The notes below the pieces were generated by a model. The model was not told the DNA's origin and made no database searches. It saw nothing but the letters and a program-made list of their open reading frames with translations. A DNA stretch of 64,000 bases from Pseudomonas migulae NBRC 103157 (GTDB taxonomy: Bacteria; Pseudomonadota; Gammaproteobacteria; Pseudomonadales; Pseudomonadaceae): NCBI RefSeq assembly GCF_002091715.1, contig NZ_BDAG01000005.1:1-64000 (forward strand), in the 5' to 3' direction. Below are positions 10,344 to 18,830 of this stretch, in pieces. How positions within the stretch are numbered: the first letter of the stretch is position 1; each line of letters begins with the position of its first letter. A program made the position numbers and the translations under genes.

Positions 10344-11162
10344 TCAGGCGCGCCAACGCCAGCGGGCCAGGGCCTTGATGACTTTCATCCAGAGTTTGCG
10401 AGTGACCACCACGATGGCGTTTCCAGAAGGGGGTTGAACAGCGTCGGCCAACGTTATCTCAGCGGCCGGATCCAGGCAACCGGGAATTAGCTTGCGCAGG
10501 TCGTCGATCACCAGCGCCGGCGACTCTTCGGCAATCGGCCGGCCATGGTTATAGCCGTAACTGAGCGCCACACATTTGACCCCCGCCGCTTTTGCCGCCA
10601 GCACATCGCTGCGCGAGTCACCGACGAACAATGACTGGGACGCCGGAATGTTGGCCATTTTCATCACGAAAAACAGCGCGGCCGGGTCGGGTTTCTTCTG
10701 CGGCAGGGTGTCGCCGCCGATGATCCATTTGAAATAGCGGCCGATCTTCATCTGATCCAGCAACGGCGCGACGAAGCGCTCCGGCTTGTTGGTGATCAGC
10801 GCCATTTCGACGCCTTGCTTGTTCAGCCACTTGAGGGTGTCACGCACGCCGGGGTAAACCACCGTCAGGTCGTGACCGTCCTCGTAAAACCCGTTAAACA
10901 ATTCCAGGGCATGTTCAGCCTCGACATCATCGACACCTTCGGCGTCGATGTGATTGGCCAGGGCCCGGCGCACCAGCATGTGCACGCCGTTACCGACCCA
11001 GTCACGCACCGATTCGATGCCGACAGGCTGGCGCCCGAGTTTGAGCAGCATGTTATCCACCGCCGCGGCGAGATCAGGGACCGAATCGACCAGCGTGCCG
11101 TCCAGATCGAACATCACCAGCCGTGGCAGACGTCCCGGGAACAGCTGCTCAAAGCCGCTCAT
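10344..11162 (-). CDS. gph: Phosphoglycolate phosphatase
   Basis: A 272-residue HAD-superfamily phosphatase. Motif I is [20 protein letters not shown], motif II lies in LITNKP, and motif III/IV in [11 protein letters not shown]...[16 protein letters not shown]. It dephosphorylates 2-phosphoglycolate, a DNA-repair by-product. The C-terminus is extended by roughly 25 basic, tryptophan-rich residues beyond the usual HAD end. It overlaps the rpe stop-start junction by four bases and is probably cotranscribed with rpe and trpE. Confidence 0.92.
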   Translation of the reverse strand: MSGFEQLFPGRLPRLVMFDLDGTLVDSVPDLAAAVDNMLLKLGRQPVGIESVRDWVGNGVHMLVRRALANHIDAEGVDDVEAEHALELFNGFYEDGHDLTVVYPGVRDTLKWLNKQGVEMALITNKPERFVAPLLDQMKIGRYFKWIIGGDTLPQKKPDPAALFFVMKMANIPASQSLFVGDSRSDVLAAKAAGVKCVALSYGYNHGRPIAEESPALVIDDLRKLIPGCLDPAAEITLADAVQPPSGNAIVVVTRKLWMKVIKALARWRWRA

Positions 11163-11833
11163 GGGCGGGCCAGCGCCAGTTCGGAACGCATCTTCTCGAT
11201 GACTTCCTGGTAGTTCGGCGCATTGAAGATCGCCGAGCCGGCCACGAAGGTGTCAGCGCCAGCCGCCGCGATTTCACGAATGTTGTTCACATTGACGCCG
11301 CCGTCGATTTCCAGGCGAATGTCACGACCCGAGGCATCGATCAATGCGCGAGCTTCACGCAGTTTGTCGAGGGTGCCAGGGATGAACTTTTGCCCGCCGA
11401 AGCCCGGGTTGACGCTCATCAGCAGGATCATGTCGACCTTGTCCATCACGTACTTGAGCACGTCCAGCGGGGTCGCGGGGTTGAACACCAGGCCCGACTT
11501 GCAGCCGCCCTCGCGGATCAGTTGCAGGGAACGGTCGACGTGCTGCGTGGCTTCCGGGTGGAAAGTGATGTAAGTCGCACCGGCCTCGATGAAGTCGCCA
11601 ACGATGCGGTCCACCGGGCTGACCATCAGGTGCGCATCGATCGGCGCGGTCACGCCGTACTTGCGCAGCGCGGCGCAGACCATCGGGCCGATAGTCAGGT
11701 TCGGCACGTAGTGGTTGTCCATGACATCGAAGTGCACGAAGTCGGCGCCAGCGGCCAGAACGTTGTCCACTTCCTCACCTAGGCGGGCGAAGTCGGCGGA
11801 GAGAATCGACGGAGCAATTACGAAGGGCTGCAT
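11159..11833 (-). CDS. rpe: Ribulose-phosphate 3-epimerase
   Basis: A 224-residue TIM-barrel enzyme of the pentose phosphate pathway that interconverts ribulose-5-P and xylulose-5-P. Motifs are [33 protein letters not shown] with the metal-binding His/Asp, [16 protein letters not shown] and EIDGGVN. The start at 11833 gives [15 protein letters not shown]; an upstream extension to 11899 is unsupported. It is first in rpe-gph, with a 4-base overlap. Confidence 0.96.
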   Translation of the reverse strand: MQPFVIAPSILSADFARLGEEVDNVLAAGADFVHFDVMDNHYVPNLTIGPMVCAALRKYGVTAPIDAHLMVSPVDRIVGDFIEAGATYITFHPEATQHVDRSLQLIREGGCKSGLVFNPATPLDVLKYVMDKVDMILLMSVNPGFGGQKFIPGTLDKLREARALIDASGRDIRLEIDGGVNVNNIREIAAAGADTFVAGSAIFNAPNYQEVIEKMRSELALARP

Positions 11834-11913
11834 GACGCACCTTTTCTGAGCAGAATCACGATGGCGCGCATTGTATACCTCATGCTTTGGCGCGCGCACC
11901 GTGACTGCGATGA

Positions 11914-13062
11914 TCAGTACGCCGCGCGGTAGATCTTCTCGATATCAATCGCGCTCAATTTGCGCGGATTGTTGCGCATCAGTCGCTCGATCCCCGCGGC
12001 TTCCACGGCCATGGCCGGGATCGCATCCTCGGGAACGCCGAAACTGCGCAGGCCCGGCGGGATTTCCACGGCGGCGCACAACGCGGTCATCGCCTCGACG
12101 GCTTTGCCCGCGGCGTCATTGGCGCTCAGATGAGCGGTCTTCACCCCCATGGCTTCGGCAATATCCTGCATGCGCTCGACGCAGGCCATCTTGTTCCATG
12201 TCATGACATACGGCAGCAACAAGGCGTTGCTGACGCCGTGGGCGATGTTGAAACGACCACCCAGCGGATACGCCAGCGCATGCACCGCGCCGACGCCGGC
12301 ATTGCCGAATGCCATCCCCGCCATCAGGCTGGCGGTGGCCATGTCTTCGCGCGCCTGCAGGTTGGAAGGATTGGCGTAGGCCTTGGGTAACGCGTTGGTG
12401 ATCAACTTGATCGCGCCGATGGCCAGCGCGTCGGTAATCGCTGAAGCATTGAGGGACAAATAAGACTCGATAGCGTGCACCAGTGCATCAACGCCACTGG
12501 CGGCAGTGACACTGCGCGGGCACGTCAGGGTCATTTGCGGGCTGATCAGCGCCACGTCCGGCAACAGATAATCGCTGACGATGCCCTTTTTCAGTTGCGC
12601 GACCTTGTCGGAGAGGATCGCGACGTTGGTCACTTCCGAGCCGGTGCCGGCGGTGGTCGGGATGGCAATCAGCGGCGGGCCCTTGCGCGGCACTTGGTCG
12701 ATACCGAACAGATCCTCCAGCGCGCCGTGATAACCGGCATAGGCGGCAACACTTTTGGCGATGTCGATCGCGCTGCCGCCGCCCAGGCCGATCAGCCCGT
12801 CATGCCCGCCTTCGCGGTAAACGCGCATGCAGTCTTCGACGATGGCGATTTCCGGGTCTGGCAGTACACGGTCAAAAATCTCGTAGCTACGGCCCCCCAA
12901 CTGCGCGAGTGCCAGCTCGACCGTGCCGGACTTGACCAGCGCGGCATCGGTGACGATCAGCGGGTTGTCGATGTCCAGGCGCGTGAGTTCGGCGGCCAGT
13001 TGCTCGATGGCCCCTGCGCCGGTGATCAGTTTGTGAGCGATTTTGAAAGAGGAAAGACTCAT
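11914..13062 (-). CDS. Iron-containing alcohol dehydrogenase
   Basis: A 382-residue group III alcohol dehydrogenase. [13 protein letters not shown] is the nucleotide-binding loop and [14 protein letters not shown] follows. The iron-binding region has His residues in [25 protein letters not shown] and [16 protein letters not shown]. The substrate is not determinable, although threonine- and 1,3-propanediol-type dehydrogenases share this pattern. The start at 13062 ([12 protein letters not shown]) has GAGG-like bases upstream. It lies between the agt-like transporter and rpe, a position with no counterpart that I recall in P. aeruginosa PAO1, so it is probably a lineage-specific insertion. Confidence 0.9.
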   Translation of the reverse strand: MSLSSFKIAHKLITGAGAIEQLAAELTRLDIDNPLIVTDAALVKSGTVELALAQLGGRSYEIFDRVLPDPEIAIVEDCMRVYREGGHDGLIGLGGGSAIDIAKSVAAYAGYHGALEDLFGIDQVPRKGPPLIAIPTTAGTGSEVTNVAILSDKVAQLKKGIVSDYLLPDVALISPQMTLTCPRSVTAASGVDALVHAIESYLSLNASAITDALAIGAIKLITNALPKAYANPSNLQAREDMATASLMAGMAFGNAGVGAVHALAYPLGGRFNIAHGVSNALLLPYVMTWNKMACVERMQDIAEAMGVKTAHLSANDAAGKAVEAMTALCAAVEIPPGLRSFGVPEDAIPAMAVEAAGIERLMRNNPRKLSAIDIEKIYRAAY

Positions 13063-13175
13063 CGTGCGCAGCCTCTTATAGATAGGGGAGCTGGGCACAA
13101 TAGTAGCTGGGGATTGGGGTTTGTCTGCTATTCAGGGTGTGAATGACCCTCAATCCCGAAAAACACACAAAACAA

Positions 13176-13267
13176 CTGTAGGAGCCGGCTTGCTGGCGAA
13201 TGCGGTGTGTCATTTAACTGATACATCAGCTGACAGTTCGCTTTCGCCAGTAAGCCGGCTCCTACAG
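13176..13267. repeat. REP inverted pair, GGAGCCGGCTTGCTGGCG subtype
   Basis: Left arm 13176-13200 (CTGTAGGAGCCGGCTTGC...) and right arm 13243-13267 are inverted complements with one mismatch. It lies between the alcohol dehydrogenase gene and the last agt-like permease gene. Confidence 0.9.
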
Positions 13268-13276
13268 GGATCGGTG

Positions 13277-14101
13277 TCAGACCTGGGCAGTGCGTAATTT
13301 CTCGCTGCGCCCACGCAGCCATTCCAGGGTCAGCAGCAGAATCACCGAGAAGGCAATCAGCAGCGTTGCCGCGGCGGCAATGGTCGGGCTGAGGTTTTCG
13401 CGGATGCCGCTGAACATCTGCCGTGGCAAGGTCGCTTGCTCGGGACCGGCGAGGAACAGCGTTACCACTACTTCATCGAACGAGGTCGCGAAGGCAAACA
13501 GCGCACCGGAGATCACACCTGGCGCAATCAGCGGCAAGGTCACCCGGCGGAACGCGGTCAACGGCGAAGCACCAAGGCTGGCAGCGGCGCGCACCAGATT
13601 GTGGTTAAACCCCTGCAACGTCGCCGACACCGTGATGATCACAAACGGCACACCCAACACCGCGTGCACCACGATCAGCGAAAAGAAACTGTTGCCCAGG
13701 CCCAGAGGTGCAAAGAACAGATAACTCGCGACACCGATGATCACCACCGGCACCACCATCGGCGAAATCACCAACGCCATTACCAGCGCCTTGCCCGGGA
13801 AGTCGCCCCGAGTCAGGCCAATCGCCGCCAGCGTACCGAACACCATCGCCAGCACGGTCGCCGCCGGGGCGACGATGATGCTGTTCTTCAGTGCGCGCAT
13901 CCATTCCGCCGAGGCGAAGAAGTCCTGATACCAGTGCAGCGAAAAACCTTGCAGCGGGTACACCAGGAAACTGCCCGAGTTGAACGACAACGGAATGATC
14001 ACCAGCACCGGCAGAATCAGGAACAACAGAATCAAGCCACAGAGAATCCGCAAACTGTAGAACCACACCCGCTCGACGGGCGACATATAAGGACTCAGCA
14101 T
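13277..14101 (-). CDS. agtD: ABC transporter permease (AgtD/PotC-like)
   Basis: A 274-residue inner-membrane permease of the polyamine/putrescine (PotC, YdcV) type with about six membrane segments. The cytoplasmic EAA loop, RAAASLGASPLTAFRRVTLP, contacts the ATPase. It is the last gene of a four-gene importer (ATPase, binding protein, two permeases) transcribed leftwards, 12 bp after its partner permease. Order and flanking genes match P. aeruginosa PA0603-PA0606, known as agtABCD for 4-aminobutyrate and 5-aminovalerate uptake. The symbol rests on that synteny, not on substrate-specific residues. Confidence 0.82.
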   Translation of the reverse strand: MLSPYMSPVERVWFYSLRILCGLILLFLILPVLVIIPLSFNSGSFLVYPLQGFSLHWYQDFFASAEWMRALKNSIIVAPAATVLAMVFGTLAAIGLTRGDFPGKALVMALVISPMVVPVVIIGVASYLFFAPLGLGNSFFSLIVVHAVLGVPFVIITVSATLQGFNHNLVRAAASLGASPLTAFRRVTLPLIAPGVISGALFAFATSFDEVVVTLFLAGPEQATLPRQMFSGIRENLSPTIAAAATLLIAFSVILLLTLEWLRGRSEKLRTAQV

Positions 14102-14113
14102 TTCATTCTCCCC

Positions 14114-15361
14114 TTAGCTCAGGCGCAGGCGACTGGCGCCCACCAGCCAGCTGTAAATCAGATAAAGCACCACGGTCGCCAACAGCAGCAGCCCACCGAG
14201 TGCGGTCGCCATGCCCCAGTTGATGCTGGTGTTGGTGTAGAACGCGACGAAGTAGCTGACCATCTGATCGTTCGGGCTGCCCAGCAACGCCGGGGTGATG
14301 TAGTAGCCGATGGCGAGGATGAACACCAACAGGCAACCGGCGCCGACACCGGCATAGGTCTGCGGGAAGTACACCCGCCAGAAGCTGGCGAACGGGTGGC
14401 AGCCGAGGGAAATCGCGGCGCGCATGTAGGTCGGCGAGATGCCTTTCATGACGCTGTAGATCGGCAGAATCATGAACGGCAGCAGGATGTGCACCATCGA
14501 GATGTAGACGCCGGTGCGGTTGAACACCAGTTCCAGCGGTTTATCGATGATGCCCATGGCCATCAGGCCACTGTTGATCAGACCGCCGGATTGCAGCAAC
14601 ACGATCCACGCGGCGACCCGGACCAGGATCGACGTCCAAAACGGCAGCAGCACCAGTATCATCAACAGATTGCTTTGACGCGAGGGCAAGTTCGCCAGCA
14701 GGTAGGCCAACGGATAGGCCAGCACCAGGCAAATGGCGGTGATGATCAGGCCCATCCAGAAGGTGCGGGCGAAGATGTCGAGGTAGATCGCCTGATCGGG
14801 CGTGGCCGGGGCGATTTCGCCGAGGTCGTCGATACGATGATCGACCGCCGCCAGCAAGTAGTAAGGCGTGATGTTGCTGACGTTGCGGCGCACCACTTGC
14901 CAATAGGCCGGATCACCCCAGCGTTCATCGAGCCCTTCCAGCGCTTCTTTATAAGAGGCCGGTTCGGTAGCGAACGGCAAGGCGCGGGCGGTTTTTGTCA
15001 GCAGGCTGCGGTAGCCGGCCAACTCCATGTTCAAGCGTTTGGACAGGTCGCCCAAGGTCTGATTCTTGCGCGCTTCAGCGAGGTCTTCGCTGGCCGCTTT
15101 GTACACCGGCTCAGCAGGCAGGCCGCGACCGTCCCAGCTGGCGATGGCTGCCACGGTGCGCGGCATGCCGCCGACCACTTCCGGGTTACCAACGCTTTTG
15201 TAGAGCAGCGCCACGATGGGCACCAGGAACACCAGCAACAGAAACAGCACCAGTGGCGCGATCAAGGCCTGGGCCTTCCAGCGGTTGATCCGCTCGGCGT
15301 GCTTGAGCCGCTGCTTCAAGGTGGGGTCAGTGCCCGCGTTCAGGGGAATGGCGGTGGCCAT
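14114..15361 (-). CDS. agtC: ABC transporter permease (AgtC/PotB-like) with large periplasmic insertion
   Basis: A 415-residue permease. TM1 (about residues 33-53) is followed by roughly 150 residues of soluble, helix-rich sequence before the remaining membrane segments, an insertion known in some PotB/YdcU-like permeases. The EAA loop is MRAAISLGCHPFASFWRVYFP. It forms the channel with the downstream permease. It is separated from the binding-protein gene upstream by 179 bp that contain a REP pair. Confidence 0.82.
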   Translation of the reverse strand: MATAIPLNAGTDPTLKQRLKHAERINRWKAQALIAPLVLFLLLVFLVPIVALLYKSVGNPEVVGGMPRTVAAIASWDGRGLPAEPVYKAASEDLAEARKNQTLGDLSKRLNMELAGYRSLLTKTARALPFATEPASYKEALEGLDERWGDPAYWQVVRRNVSNITPYYLLAAVDHRIDDLGEIAPATPDQAIYLDIFARTFWMGLIITAICLVLAYPLAYLLANLPSRQSNLLMILVLLPFWTSILVRVAAWIVLLQSGGLINSGLMAMGIIDKPLELVFNRTGVYISMVHILLPFMILPIYSVMKGISPTYMRAAISLGCHPFASFWRVYFPQTYAGVGAGCLLVFILAIGYYITPALLGSPNDQMVSYFVAFYTNTSINWGMATALGGLLLLATVVLYLIYSWLVGASRLRLS

Positions 15362-15420
15362 GGCGTACTCCGGAAATCTTTGATCGTTACAGAGGAGGGA
15401 ATGCCACCTCGATCGTTTAG

Positions 15421-15511
15421 GTAGGAGCGGGCTTGCTCACGAAAGCGGAGTGTCAGTCAGCAAAGATGCTGAATGTGCTGACGTCTTCGCGAGCAAGCCC
15501 GCTCCCACAGG
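15421..15511. repeat. REP inverted pair inside the agt-like operon
   Basis: TAGGAGCGGGCTTGCTCACGAA (15422 on) and TTCGCGAGCAAGCCCGCTCCC (ending about 15508) are inverted arms. The pair lies between the binding-protein gene and the first permease gene. Confidence 0.9.
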
Positions 15512-15540
15512 TGGGTAAACCCACCATTACAGGGTGATGC

Positions 15541-16584
15541 TTACTTCGCAGCCCAGGAATTGAAGCGCTGTTCCAGTTGCTCGCCGTTGTCAGCCCAGAA
15601 GCTGACGTCGATCTGCACCTGGTTGGCGATGTTTTCCGGGGTGGTCGGCATGTCTTTCAGGACATCCTTGGCCAGCAACGGTACGGCCTGGGTGTTGGCC
15701 GGGCCGTAGGCGATGTTTTCCGAATAGGTCTTCTGCTGCTGCGGTGCCACCGAGAACGCGATGAATTTCTTCGCCGCTTCAGCACGCGCCTTGTCGAGAC
15801 CTTTTGGGATCGCCCAAGCGTCGAAGTCGTAGATACCGCCGTTCCACACGACTTTCAGGTTGCTTTCTTTCTGCACGGCAGCGATCCGGCCGTTGTAGGC
15901 CGAGCTCATGACCACGTCACCGGAAGCGAGGTACTGCGGCGGTTGCGCGCCGGCTTCCCACCACTGGATGCTTGGCTTCAGCTCATCGAGCTTCTTGAAT
16001 GCGCGGTCCTGACCGTCCTTGCCGGCCAGCACTTTGTAGACGTCTTTCGGCGCAACGCCGTCGGCCATCAGTGCGAATTCCAGGGTGTACTTCGCGCCTT
16101 TACGCAGGCCGCGCTTGCCCGGGAATTTCTTGGTGTCCCAGAAATCCACCCAACTGGTCGGTGCGCTTTTCAGCTTGTCGGCGTTGTAGGCCAATACGGT
16201 CGACCACACGAAGAAACCCACGCCGCAAGGCTGAATAGCGCCTTTGACGTAGTCTTCGGTCTTGCCGAACAGCGCCGGGTCGAGTTGCTCGAACATGTCT
16301 TCGTCGCAACCACGGGACAATTCTGGCGATTCAACTTCCACCAGGTCCCAGGACACGCTCTTGGTGTCGACCATGGCTTTGACCTTGGCCATTTCACCGT
16401 TGTATTCGCCGGCGACGATCTTGCCGTTACCCGCCGCTTCCCACGGTGCGTAGAAGGCTTTGACCTGCGCAGCCTTGTTCGCACCGCCAAAGGACACCAC
16501 GGTCAGGTCCGGGCCCGCCGCCATCGCGTGTGCCGCACCGATCATGCCCATGACCAGGGCGGTGAATTTCAGGGATCTCAACAT
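15541..16584 (-). CDS. agtB: ABC transporter substrate-binding protein (AgtB/YdcS-like)
   Basis: A 347-residue periplasmic binding protein. The signal peptide is about residues 1-22, MLRSLKFTALVMGMIGAAHA followed by MA. The mature protein starts DLTVVSFGG, the usual beginning of PotD/YdcS-type spermidine/putrescine/GABA binding proteins. SSAYNGRI and VWNGGIYDFDAWAIPKG are typical ligand-cleft motifs. The family binds linear amines or omega-amino acids. It starts 44 bp after the ATPase gene. Confidence 0.85.
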   Translation of the reverse strand: MLRSLKFTALVMGMIGAAHAMAAGPDLTVVSFGGANKAAQVKAFYAPWEAAGNGKIVAGEYNGEMAKVKAMVDTKSVSWDLVEVESPELSRGCDEDMFEQLDPALFGKTEDYVKGAIQPCGVGFFVWSTVLAYNADKLKSAPTSWVDFWDTKKFPGKRGLRKGAKYTLEFALMADGVAPKDVYKVLAGKDGQDRAFKKLDELKPSIQWWEAGAQPPQYLASGDVVMSSAYNGRIAAVQKESNLKVVWNGGIYDFDAWAIPKGLDKARAEAAKKFIAFSVAPQQQKTYSENIAYGPANTQAVPLLAKDVLKDMPTTPENIANQVQIDVSFWADNGEQLEQRFNSWAAK

Positions 16585-16628
16585 TTATTGTTCTCTCCAC
16601 GTGCAGGGTTGGTTGAAGCAGGGGGCGA

Positions 16629-17753
16629 TCAGTTCGCCTCTAGAAGTGGGTCGAGCGCGCGAACGTGTTCGACCTGCCAGCCAAGCGGTACCACGTCGCC
16701 GACAGCGAGCGCGGGATCGAGCTCGGCAATCGGTTGTTTCACGAAGAAGTCGGTCTTGCCGCAGACTTCCAGGCGAACCCGGACGTGGTCGCCCAGATAG
16801 ATGAATTCCGCCACCCTCCCTGAGAAGCGGTTGACGCAGGACTCGCTCGAACCGTTGAGGCTCACGCGCTCTGGACGAATCGACAGCGTGACCGGCTCGC
16901 CGGTCTTGCCGACGTTGACCGCCAGGGCTTCAACCTTTTCACCGCGACCGAGTTCGACGATGCAACGGTCGCCGGTGTGGCTGTGCAAACGGCCGTTGAG
17001 ACGGTTGTTCTCGCCGATGAAGTTGGCGACGAAGGTGTTCTTCGGTTCTTCGTAGAGGCTGCGCGGCGGCGCGATCTGCTGGATTTCGCCTTGATGGAAC
17101 ACGGCCACGCGGTCGGACATGGTCAAGGCTTCGCCCTGATCGTGGGTCACGTAGACCACGGTCACGCCGAGGCGCTGGTGCAGGTGTTTGATTTCCATCT
17201 GCATGTGTTCACGCAGTTGTTTGTCGAGTGCACCCAGAGGCTCGTCCATCAATACCAGTTGCGGTTCGAACACCAGCGCGCGGGCCAAAGCCACACGCTG
17301 TTGCTGACCGCCGGACAGTTGCGCCGGATAGCGCTGGGCGAAAGTGTCGAGCTGAACCATGCTCAGGACACGTTTGACCCGGTCACTGACATCGCTCTTG
17401 TTCAAGCCGCGCACGGTCAGCGGAAACGCGAGGTTCTCGGCGACGGTCATGTGCGGGAACAGTGCGTAGTTCTGGAACACCATGCCGATGTCACGCTTGT
17501 GCGGCGGCACGTTGTTGATGGCACGCCCGGCCAGGAGGATTTCGCCGGCGGTTGGCGTTTCAAAACCGGCGAGCATCATCAGGCTGGTGGTCTTGCCCGA
17601 GCCGGACGGCCCGAGCAAGGTGAGGAATTCGCCTTTGCGAATGTCCAGGTTGAGGTCTTTGACGATCAGGTTCTCGCCGTCGTAGCTCTTCTGCACTCCA
17701 CGAAAGCTGACCAGAATGTCGCTGGCCCCTGCGTTTGAATCAACCTGGCTCAT
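16629..17753 (-). CDS. agtA: ABC transporter ATP-binding protein (AgtA/PotA-like)
   Basis: A 374-residue importer ATPase. Walker A is GPSGSGKTTSLMML, the Q-loop is in VFQNYALFPHMTV, the signature is LSGGQQQRVALARAL, Walker B is LVLMDEPLGALD, and the switch His is in VYVTHDQGEA. A TOBE domain occupies the last 120 residues. The ATG at 17753 has AAAGG 7 bases upstream; a GTG two codons earlier is also in frame. It is the first gene of the four-gene importer and follows the two-component system gene agtR after 321 bp. Confidence 0.87.
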   Translation of the reverse strand: MSQVDSNAGASDILVSFRGVQKSYDGENLIVKDLNLDIRKGEFLTLLGPSGSGKTTSLMMLAGFETPTAGEILLAGRAINNVPPHKRDIGMVFQNYALFPHMTVAENLAFPLTVRGLNKSDVSDRVKRVLSMVQLDTFAQRYPAQLSGGQQQRVALARALVFEPQLVLMDEPLGALDKQLREHMQMEIKHLHQRLGVTVVYVTHDQGEALTMSDRVAVFHQGEIQQIAPPRSLYEEPKNTFVANFIGENNRLNGRLHSHTGDRCIVELGRGEKVEALAVNVGKTGEPVTLSIRPERVSLNGSSESCVNRFSGRVAEFIYLGDHVRVRLEVCGKTDFFVKQPIAELDPALAVGDVVPLGWQVEHVRALDPLLEAN

Positions 17754-17990
17754 ACCCACACCTTTGTTATTGATGACTGCTGTGGGACTAAGCCTAGTGG
17801 ACGCTGCTGACCACGCAAATCGGGGCGCAGGAGAGAATCGCCTCAGCCGGATGGAAGGTTGGGGGTAGGGATTGCCCTACAAGGATGGCGGGATTGGATA
17901 GGGTCAGCGGCAGGTTTCAAGCGGCAAACCACAAGAACGGGCAAAAGCGGGTTTTAAGGATGTCGCAAATGGACATGGCGTTGCGCGTTT
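17754..17990. other. Probable promoter region of the agt-like transporter operon
   Basis: This is part of the 321-bp gap between the ATPase gene (starting at 17753, minus strand) and the response-regulator gene. No open frame has coding character. The part nearest the transporter should hold its promoter and a response-regulator site. I see no clear sigma-70 or sigma-54 consensus and mark the region only by position. A REP pair fills 17991-18058. Confidence 0.4.
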
Positions 17991-18058
17991 CTGTAGGAGC
18001 CGGCTTGCTGGCGACGGCGTCATTGAGATCGCCATCGCCAGCAAGCCGGCTTCTACAG
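17991..18058. repeat. REP inverted pair, GGAGCCGGCTTGCTGGCG subtype
   Basis: CTGTAGGAGCCGGCTTGCTG begins at 17991 and its inverted copy ends CTTCTACAG at 18058, with one mismatch in the right arm. The spacer GTCATTGAGATC resembles that of the pair at 2041-2106. It lies downstream of the response-regulator gene. Confidence 0.9.
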
Positions 18059-18074
18059 GGGGGATTCGGTGTTT

Positions 18075-18704
18075 TCAGAGGAGTTTATGTTCCATCGCGT
18101 ACTTCACCAGTTCAGCCAGCGAAGTGATGTTGAGTTTCTGCATCAGCCGCGCCTTGTGGGTGCTGATGGTCTTGCTGCTCAGGGCCAGTTGCTGGGCGAT
18201 GTCATTGACGTTGGCGCCCTGGGCCAGGCGCTCAAACACCGAGAACTCACGTTCTGACAACAGTGAATGCAGCGGCCGCGAATCGGTCAGGCCAACTTCG
18301 AAGACCATGCGGTCGGCCAGCTCCGGGTCAATGTAACGCCCGCCCGCCGCGACTTTGCGGATCGCCGTAAGCAGCAGCGCCGGGTCGCTGTCCTTGGTCG
18401 CGTAGCCTGCGGCACCGACCTTCAAGGCCCGTGCAGCCATTTGCGCTTCGTCATGCATCGACAACACCAGGATGGCGGGCGGATTGTTCAACGCGCGGAT
18501 CCGCGGAATCGCTTCCAGGCCATTGACGCCGGGCATGGAGATATCCAGCAACACCACTTCGCAGGGAACATGACGCAAGGTCTCGAGTAACTGCTCGCCA
18601 TTGCTCGCCTCGCCCACCACCAGCAAGTCCTTGGCCAGGCCGATCAGTTGCTTGATACCTTCGCGAACGATGGTGTGGTCTTCGGCTACCAGTACACGGA
18701 TCAC
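18075..18704 (-). CDS. agtR: LuxR/NarL-family response regulator (AgtR-like)
   Basis: A 209-residue response regulator. The receiver domain has acidic pocket VAEDH, phospho-acceptor Asp in VVLLDISMPGVNG, Thr/Ser in VLSMHD and Lys in GYATKDSD. The C-terminal HTH (LSEREFSVFERLAQG...LALSSKTISTHKARLMQKL) is of the LuxR class. I choose the GTG at 18704 (GGAGAAG 6 bases upstream, protein begins MIRVLVAEDH). Longer starts at 18728 or 18752 run into a REP palindrome. It pairs with the sensor gene immediately upstream. The symbol rests on synteny with P. aeruginosa PA0601. Confidence 0.85.
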   Translation of the reverse strand: MIRVLVAEDHTIVREGIKQLIGLAKDLLVVGEASNGEQLLETLRHVPCEVVLLDISMPGVNGLEAIPRIRALNNPPAILVLSMHDEAQMAARALKVGAAGYATKDSDPALLLTAIRKVAAGGRYIDPELADRMVFEVGLTDSRPLHSLLSEREFSVFERLAQGANVNDIAQQLALSSKTISTHKARLMQKLNITSLAELVKYAMEHKLL

Positions 18705-18727
18705 GTTCTTCTCCAGATTCAAGATCA

Positions 18728-18803
18728 TTCGCGGGCAAGCCCGCTCCCACAATGGATCGGGGTTGTTTGTGCGAACTAGTGTGGGAGCGGGCTTGCTCGC
18801 GAA
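18728..18803. repeat. REP inverted pair between sensor and regulator genes
   Basis: Arms 18728-18751 (TTCGCGGGCAAGCCCGCTCC...) and 18780-18803 are inverted complements with one mismatch. It sits only about 24 bp from the regulator start codon and so lies in the sensor-regulator mRNA. Confidence 0.92.
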
Positions 18804-18830
18804 AGCGTCAGTAAAACCAACAAAAATTCT

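Noticed and set aside
13436-15424. 662-codon plus-strand frame opposite the agt-like permeases
   Set aside because: Extremely Gln/His/Arg-rich translation typical of antisense shadows; it also runs through the intergenic spacer and into a REP.
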